Below, in pieces: positions 58,379-64,000 of a stretch of 64,000 nt of DNA; position 1 is the first letter of the stretch, and each line of letters begins with the position of its first letter. Both the position numbers and the translations under genes were made by a program. This DNA is from Methanosphaera sp. WGK6. GTDB lineage: Archaea > Methanobacteriota > Methanobacteria > Methanobacteriales > Methanobacteriaceae. Location of the stretch: positions 124,001 to 188,000 of the forward strand of contig NZ_JRWK01000001.1 in NCBI RefSeq assembly GCF_001729965.1. Reading direction: 5' to 3'. The notes under the pieces were generated by a model, which saw nothing but the letters and a program-made list of their open reading frames with translations, was not told the origin of the DNA and did no database searches.

Positions 58379-59353
58379 GTGGAAGATACAAAAAAATTTA
58401 TACCTACTAAAGATATTACATTATTCAGAAGTTGTTTAGTTTCTGCAGAATATCCTGGAGTAGAAGCATCTACTAAGTATGTCTTTGATAATCTTGGAAT
58501 TGAATATGTAATAGATAGAAATCAATCCTGTTGCACAGGCCTTGGGCATTACTATGATATTTTTGATGAATTATCAACAACAGCATTAGCTGCAAGAAAT
58601 TTTAGTCATGCAATAAAAAATAATCATAAACAATATGTTCCAATGTGTGCAACATGCTATGCAATACTTAAAAATGCTGCAACAATCTTAAATGAAAAAG
58701 ATGAAGTTAGGGAAGAAATAAATACATCTTTTAGAGAAAATGGATTAGAACATCTCCAGTATACGAAAGGGGATATAAATCCTACAGATAATATAACTCA
58801 TGTAGTAGACATATTATATTCTTTAAAGGATGAAATTCCAAAACATAAAAAACGAGACTTATCTGGATTAAAAATAGCGACTCATCATGGATGTCACTAC
58901 TGTAAAGTACATTATAATGATACTCTATGTGGTGTAAGAAATCCCGAAATCATGGATAAAATATGTGAAGTAATGGAAACACCAACAATAGGATGGTATG
59001 ACCATAAAAAATTAACATGTGGGGGAGGTTTCCGTCAAAGATATGCAAATAGAGAACTATCTCTTGAAGCATCAACAGATAAATTTGAAAGTCTCTATAA
59101 AGAAGGAGTAGATTTACTCTTAGTTATGTGTCCTAATTGTCATCTTCAATTTGACAGATATGAACAAGTAATTCAAGAACAAACTGGTCATAAACAATAC
59201 ATGGCTGTTTTAAACATAGCACAACTTGTAGCTCTATACATGGGTGCAGATCCATATAAAGTACTAGGAATACAAACACACACAGTAAATGTTGAACCAC
59301 TTCTAGATAAATTAGGAATTGAATATGAAAGTGAGGATAATTTACATGAATAA
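58379..59353 (+). CDS. hdrB: Heterodisulfide reductase subunit B, altered distal CCG motif
   Basis: 324 residues with two CCG domains (Cxn CCG xn CxxC) that hold non-cubane [4Fe-4S] clusters for CoM-S-S-CoB reduction. The first is complete: a SCLVS cysteine, SCCTGLG, and MCATC. In the second, HHGCHYCKVH and MCPNC are present but the double-cysteine position reads LTCGGG, so one of two cysteines is Thr; HYC adds an extra cysteine nearby. GTG start with GGTGG upstream, two bases after hdrC. The last eight bases overlap hdrA. Confidence 0.92.
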   Translation: MEDTKKFIPTKDITLFRSCLVSAEYPGVEASTKYVFDNLGIEYVIDRNQSCCTGLGHYYDIFDELSTTALAARNFSHAIKNNHKQYVPMCATCYAILKNAATILNEKDEVREEINTSFRENGLEHLQYTKGDINPTDNITHVVDILYSLKDEIPKHKKRDLSGLKIATHHGCHYCKVHYNDTLCGVRNPEIMDKICEVMETPTIGWYDHKKLTCGGGFRQRYANRELSLEASTDKFESLYKEGVDLLLVMCPNCHLQFDRYEQVIQEQTGHKQYMAVLNIAQLVALYMGADPYKVLGIQTHTVNVEPLLDKLGIEYESEDNLHE

Positions 59354-61664
59354 TGAACAACAAAAAATTGGAGTATTTCTATGTCATTGTGGTGGAAATA
59401 TATCTGATGTAATAGACTTAGATAAAATAGAAGAAGAATTATCTAAAAATGAAGATGTAGTTACAATAAAACATCATGAAAATTTATGTTCTCTAGAAGG
59501 AAGAAAAATAATCAAGGATCAAATACTACGTGAAGGGTTAGATAGGGTAGTAATATCAGCATGTTCAAAAGTAACACATGGTGAAACATTTCAAAACTAC
59601 ATTAAACCATTAAATCCATATCTTTATGAAATGGCAAATATTAGGGAACAATGTTCATGGGTAACAGAAGACAGTAAAAAAGCTACAAATAAAGCATTAT
59701 CTTTGATAAATTCTGAAATAGAATCTGTAAAATATGATGAACCTCTAGAAAAAATACCAACACAAGTAAAAAATAAGGTGTTAGTTGTTGGTGCGGGAAT
59801 ATCGGGAATTACTTCAGCAGTTTCTCTTGCAAAACAAGGAATGGAAGTAACGCTCATAGAAAAGAAACCTGCAGTAGGTGGAGCAATGGTTAAGGTAGGT
59901 AAGGTATTTTCTCCAGAAAAACTTACTGAAGATTGTGCTGCATGTCTTTTAAATCCTGTAATAAATGAAATGGTACATAATAAAAATATAACATTACTTA
60001 CTAATACAAAATTAGAACGTTCTGAAAGACGTGCAGGAAACTTTGATGTAATACTTAGAAAAAAACCCGTTTATGTGGATCCAGAGAAATGTACTGGTTG
60101 TGGAAGATGTACTGCAGCATGTCCAACAATAGCTCCTGATGAATGGAATGAAGGACTTATAAACAGAAAAGCAATATATAAACCATTTCCTCAAGCAGTT
60201 CCAAGTAAATATACGCTTGATGATGAACACTGTATTAAATGTGGGGCCTGTATAAATGTATGTCCTACAAATGCAATAGATCTTGATGCAATTGATGATA
60301 TTATTTCATTAACAGTAGGATCTGTTGTTATAGCAACAGGTCATCAACGTTTTGATACAAGTAAAAGACCTGAATATGGTCATGAATTATATGAAGATGT
60401 TATAAGTCAAATGGAATTAGCACGTATTATTGGTGTAAATGGACCTACGCAGGGTAAATTATTAGTACCTTCAACAGGTAAAGTTCCTCGAAGAGTTGTA
60501 ATGGTACAATGTGTTGGTTCAAGAGATCAACTTCCTGGAGGACATAAATATTGTTCAAAAGTATGTTGTATGGTAGCTCTTAAAAATGCTAATCTAATTC
60601 GTTCTCACTATCCTGATACTGAGGTTATAATTTGTTATACAGATATGAGAACTCCAGGGGTCTATGAAAAATATTATAAATTTGGACAAGATAATGGTAT
60701 TGAATTAATAAGAGGACGTCCTGGTGAAATAGCTAAAGAAGATGATTATTTACTTGTACGTGTAGAAGATACCTTAACTGGTATTGAAGAAGAAATACCT
60801 ACAGATTTAGTAGTATTATCCGCTGCATTAGAATCATCTGAAGGAACAATTGAAGTAGCAAATACATTAAATGTAGCATTAACTGAAGATAATTTTATCA
60901 AAGAAAAACATCCAAAAATGAAACCTGTAACTACGGATATTGAAGGTATATTTGTTTGTGGTACAGCACAAGGACCTAAAGATATAACAGACAGTATAAT
61001 TCAGGCAAATGCTGCTGCAACTAAAATATCTGAGCTAGTTAATGGTGGATTAGAGGTAGAACCATTTATTGCAACAGTAAATGTTAAAAAATGTGTAATG
61101 TGTGGTAATTGTGTGGATAATTGTATTTATCAAGCAATTACAAAAAGTAGACATTCTATACATGTGGATGCTATATCTTGTACTGGTTGTGGGGATTGTA
61201 TTATAACTTGTCCTGAAGAGGCTATAAGTATTCAGGGTCAAAGTGATGATAAATTAGAAGCAAATATAAAAGGTATATTGAAGAATAAAAAGGATGATGA
61301 ACAGATTATTATTGCATTCTTGGATGATATTGGTAACGTATCTGCGAATAACATGGGAATAAATAGGGTTTCTTGTCCAGACTCTGTACGTATTATTAAT
61401 GTACCATTTATTAATCGTGTAAAATATAGACATATATATTATGCTTTAACACATGGTGCTGATGGAGTATTTATTGGTGAATATCCTGGTACTTCAAAGC
61501 ATGAAGAAATACGTGAAAATGTTAACATTATGAAAAAACATTTAGAAGAAGAAGGAATTAATCCAAATAGATTATTAATCCATAGTGTATTCATACCATA
61601 TTTCAGGGGATTAGCAAATCAATTTAAGGAATTTGATGAAGAATTAAAAATAACTAGTAAATAA
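59346..61664 (+). CDS. hdrA: Heterodisulfide reductase subunit A fused to a cysteine-less MvhD-like domain
   Basis: 772 residues, longer than the ~655 of ordinary HdrA. In order: N-terminal iron-sulfur domain (FLCHCGGN, ENLCS), FAD-binding VVGAGISGITSAV near residue 140, an inserted two-cluster ferredoxin (CTGCGRCTAACP, CIKCGACINVCP), and a C-terminal ferredoxin (CVMCGNCVDNC, CTGCGDCIITCP). Residues about 634-772 align by eye with MvhD, the [2Fe-2S] link to hydrogenase, but CNWC, CSGR and CxxGDC positions read DDIG, FINR and EYPGTS. HdrA2 of Methanosarcina is also MvhD-fused as I recall. The start is the ATG overlapping the hdrB end. Confidence 0.93.
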   Translation: MNNEQQKIGVFLCHCGGNISDVIDLDKIEEELSKNEDVVTIKHHENLCSLEGRKIIKDQILREGLDRVVISACSKVTHGETFQNYIKPLNPYLYEMANIREQCSWVTEDSKKATNKALSLINSEIESVKYDEPLEKIPTQVKNKVLVVGAGISGITSAVSLAKQGMEVTLIEKKPAVGGAMVKVGKVFSPEKLTEDCAACLLNPVINEMVHNKNITLLTNTKLERSERRAGNFDVILRKKPVYVDPEKCTGCGRCTAACPTIAPDEWNEGLINRKAIYKPFPQAVPSKYTLDDEHCIKCGACINVCPTNAIDLDAIDDIISLTVGSVVIATGHQRFDTSKRPEYGHELYEDVISQMELARIIGVNGPTQGKLLVPSTGKVPRRVVMVQCVGSRDQLPGGHKYCSKVCCMVALKNANLIRSHYPDTEVIICYTDMRTPGVYEKYYKFGQDNGIELIRGRPGEIAKEDDYLLVRVEDTLTGIEEEIPTDLVVLSAALESSEGTIEVANTLNVALTEDNFIKEKHPKMKPVTTDIEGIFVCGTAQGPKDITDSIIQANAAATKISELVNGGLEVEPFIATVNVKKCVMCGNCVDNCIYQAITKSRHSIHVDAISCTGCGDCIITCPEEAISIQGQSDDKLEANIKGILKNKKDDEQIIIAFLDDIGNVSANNMGINRVSCPDSVRIINVPFINRVKYRHIYYALTHGADGVFIGEYPGTSKHEEIRENVNIMKKHLEEEGINPNRLLIHSVFIPYFRGLANQFKEFDEELKITSK

Positions 61665-61701
61665 TTCTTCCTTCCCTCTTTTTTTTATTGGAGGACTTTT
61701 T

Positions 61702-63907
61702 ATGATATCAAGGGAGAAATATATTGAATTAGTAAATACAGTTTTAAAAAGAGATTTAAATAAAAATCAAAATCAAAAAGAGGCTATTTTAGCTTCAATT
61801 GATGAAAACCAATGTATTGTTGCTGGTCCTGGTAGTGGAAAAACCACTGTTCTTGTTTTAAAAATTTTAAAATATTATTTTGTTGATAATATTAGTTTAA
61901 ATAATATAATTGTCACTACTTTTACAAAAAAAAGCTGCACGTGAGTTAAAAGAAAGAACTATTTCTTGGGCAAATAAGATAGCCTTATTTCTTGGTGTGG
62001 ATTTAAAGAATGATTTTGATAATATTCGCATTGGTACATTAGATAGTATTGCAGAGGATTTTGTTTCTGAATATGATGATATTGAAGTAATTGATAATTT
62101 TACAGCTTCTGCTTTAATGATGCAAACATTACTTACTGATGAAAGAAATGCTAATAAGAATTTAAAAAAGTTTCTTAAGAAGTTTAAGGATATTCCAAGT
62201 GGTATTAATACTTCTGAAATGAATAGTCAAATTCAATCATTAAGAGAACGTATGTATTATGACATGGTTGATTTTGATTCTTTAAAGAGAAATGAAGGTA
62301 ATTCTGGAATTCTTTTTGAGATTATTGATGAGTATAATAATCAATTAAAAGAAAAAGGACTTCTTGATTATTCCTTACTTGAGAATCGATTTTATAATTT
62401 ATTAATAACTAGAAGAATAACTAAGTTAGAAAATATTAAAGTATTATTAATTGATGAATATCAGGATACAAATTATCTGCAGGAACAAATTTATTTTAAG
62501 ATTGCAGAATATGTTAAAGAAAATAATGGTAGTGTGTCTGTTGTAGGTGATGATGATCAATCATTATATAGGTTTAGAGGAGCAGTTATTAATTTATTTA
62601 CTAAATATAATGAACGCGTTTTTAAACAATTAGGTATTAAATCTAGAATTATTTATTTACAGAAAAATTATCGTTCTACTAGGAATATCATTGATTTTAC
62701 TAATGATTTTATTCATCTTGATAAGATGTATTTGAATAATCGTACCTCTAATAAGCCATTAATTATTCCATCAGAAACTGCAGAGGAGGGTTTGCCAGTT
62801 ATGGGTTTATTTAGGAAAAATATTGAGGAATTATCTACAGATTTATCTAATTTGATTTATGATTTTATTAATGGACATGTTAATGTTGTAGAATTGGATG
62901 GGAAAAAATATGAAATTTCTCCAAATAAAATCAATCCATCTATAGCAGTTTTAACAAATTCACCAAAAGAAGTGAGTGTTTATAATAAAAAGCGTTTACC
63001 TTTTTATATAAGGGAATCTTTGTCTTATAAAGATGAAAATATATTGGTATTTAATCCACGAGGTCAGAACATTGAATCTACAGATATTGTTTCTTTGATT
63101 TGTGGGATGATTTTAGTAAGTATAGATTCTGATAGTAAGATACAGGATAGTTTGGATAATTTACCTCCACATACTAAGAAAATTCTAAAAATGTGGAGGG
63201 AGTATGTCTTGGAATATGTATCAAGTAATGATAAGGAAATAGTATCTATAAATGATAATGTAGTTATGGATGAATTAATTAAAGATATTGAAGGTGAATG
63301 TAAAAATTTGATAGATATGTCTTCTGAAAACTTAATTTTTCATGATATTATAATAGATACGATAACTCAAACAAGTAATGCAATAAGTTTTGATGGTACT
63401 CTTTCATCTAAACAGATTTTCTGGCATATTTTAGTGCCTATTGCTTCTGGAGCTATTAATATAGATGATGACATGTTTGAGATAGATATAGATGAAAATG
63501 TGAATATAATGTCTATACATCAGTCGAAGGGACTAGAATTTGATGTTGTTATTGTTGATGTAGGTTCGGATATATTGAATAATGCTAGTTCAAATGCATT
63601 TAAAAGATTTCCTAAAAGTGGTGGTAAAACATATAGTATAGAAAAATATCTTAGACCATATTCAAGGTTATCTGAGAATTATGATAATGTAAAAGGGGTT
63701 GATAATGCATTTAATGATCTTATTAGGAGATATTTTGTGGCATATACACGTGCAAAAAGTATTTTAATACTTGTTGGATTAAATAATATGCGTTATGGTT
63801 ATAAAAGTGATTTTCAGGATAATATTGAAATTCCTAATGTGGCTACGGGATGGTCCCGTGATAAAGTTTGGCATTGGGATTCCTTGGATAATTTATTAAA
63901 TATATAG
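61702..63907 (+). pseudogene. UvrD/Rep-type helicase gene interrupted by a frameshift
   Basis: Superfamily 1 DNA helicase. The first frame (61702-61944) has Walker A AGPGSGKTTV then ends at TGA; the second (61910-63907) continues FTKKAARELKERT, motif II DEYQDTN, QSLYRFRGA, motif V-like IHQSKGLEFDVVIV and motif VI VAYTRAK. One A removed from the 8-A run at 61926-61933 restores one ~735-residue protein. A -1 shift or TGA readthrough meets stops quickly, so only +1 works. Good GGAGG site before the first ATG. It could be a sequencing error, a pseudogene, or transcriptional slippage. Confidence 0.85.
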
Positions 63908-63920
63908 AATTAGTATCTAG

Positions 63921-64000
63921 TTGGAGGTTAAATTTTTAAAAGAAATAAAGAGTAAATGTTTACTCACTTATCCGTGGTATCTTTTTTCTTTTACTCCTCT
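63921..64000 (+). CDS. Possible start of an ORF running off the window
   Basis: Frame starting TTG at 63921 stays open to the edge (26 codons, MEVKFLKEIKSK...). A GGAGG motif lies inside its first codons, so the true start may be later, at a non-standard codon. It follows the helicase gene at 14 nt, where helicase-nuclease partners often lie. Too short to identify. Confidence 0.25.
   Translation, partial: MEVKFLKEIKSKCLLTYPWYLFSFTP

Noticed and set aside
59319-59345. Upstream extension of hdrA
   Set aside because: The extra codons lie inside hdrB and have no binding site; the ATG at 59346 gives the usual N-terminus ahead of the CHCGGN motif.
61926-61944. -1 frameshift or stop readthrough in the UvrD-type helicase
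   Set aside because: -1 shift gives five codons then TAA; readthrough of TGA meets TAA soon after. Only +1 (or loss of one A) restores the helicase motifs.

Overview
The window looks like chromosome from a low-GC methanogenic archaeon of the order Methanobacteriales, most like Methanosphaera. Archaeal signs are the PriS/PriL primase, a group II chaperonin, ribosomal protein S17e, archaeal mevalonate and shikimate enzymes, AT-rich TATA-type promoters and GGTGAT-type ribosome-binding sites. Methanogen signs are formylmethanofuran:tetrahydromethanopterin formyltransferase, a complete hdrC-hdrB-hdrA operon, CbiD/CbiT corrinoid enzymes, and the methanogen families DUF530, DUF2098 and DUF2115. The organism name is inference; the sequence directly supports only archaeon and methanogen.

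Layout. 1-4.3 kb (minus): a cell-surface glycan cluster with two flippases, UDP-galactopyranose mutase and a GalE-like epimerase. 4.3-9.4 kb: a DUF1616 protein, then a HAD / formyltransferase / PfkB-kinase trio resembling the distal end of an eha operon, then pdxS and an ExoD-like membrane protein. 9.5-15.9 kb: a Nudix protein with a degenerate box, a MnmC-like methyltransferase, a THUMP protein, two class III signal (pilin-like) proteins, an AglH/MraY-like transferase and a double-HTH protein. 15.9-25.3 kb: information processing (DUF530, MetRS, primase PriL/PriS, CCA-adding enzyme) plus cbiT, a flavin prenyltransferase and ThpR. 25.3-32 kb: the archaeal entry to the shikimate pathway, small conserved archaeal genes, archaetidylinositol phosphate synthase, YrdC and one frameshifted small gene. 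32-38.4 kb: Ski2-type helicase, glycosyltransferase, cbiD (apparently starting at AUA), thioredoxin, archaeal shikimate kinase, chorismate mutase and S17e. 38.6-42.6 kb: the lysC-dapA-dapB-asd operon. 42.7-52.8 kb: a PAP2 phosphatase, a 1082-residue coiled-coil protein, thermosome, thiolase and HMG-CoA synthase, and a surface protein. 52.9-64 kb: a metal-resistance pair (ArsR repressor plus P-type ATPase with a Cys/Asp repeat tail), tRNA-Cys beside cysS, hdrCBA, and a frameshifted UvrD-like helicase.

The most unusual items are: an HdrA carrying a C-terminal MvhD-like domain that has lost all its cluster-binding cysteines, in an operon whose HdrB also has an altered distal CCG motif; the cadmium/zinc-type ATPase with three 57-bp tandem repeats encoding a Cys/Asp-rich tail, preceded by a clear ArsR-type operator; two genes each broken by one extra base in an 8-nt A/T run; a cbiD that needs a non-canonical start; and several perfect palindromes at promoters (thermosome, primase, HMG-CoA synthase, pdxS). 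No CRISPR array, insertion sequence, integrase or rRNA was seen. All family calls were made by reading motifs, without database searches.
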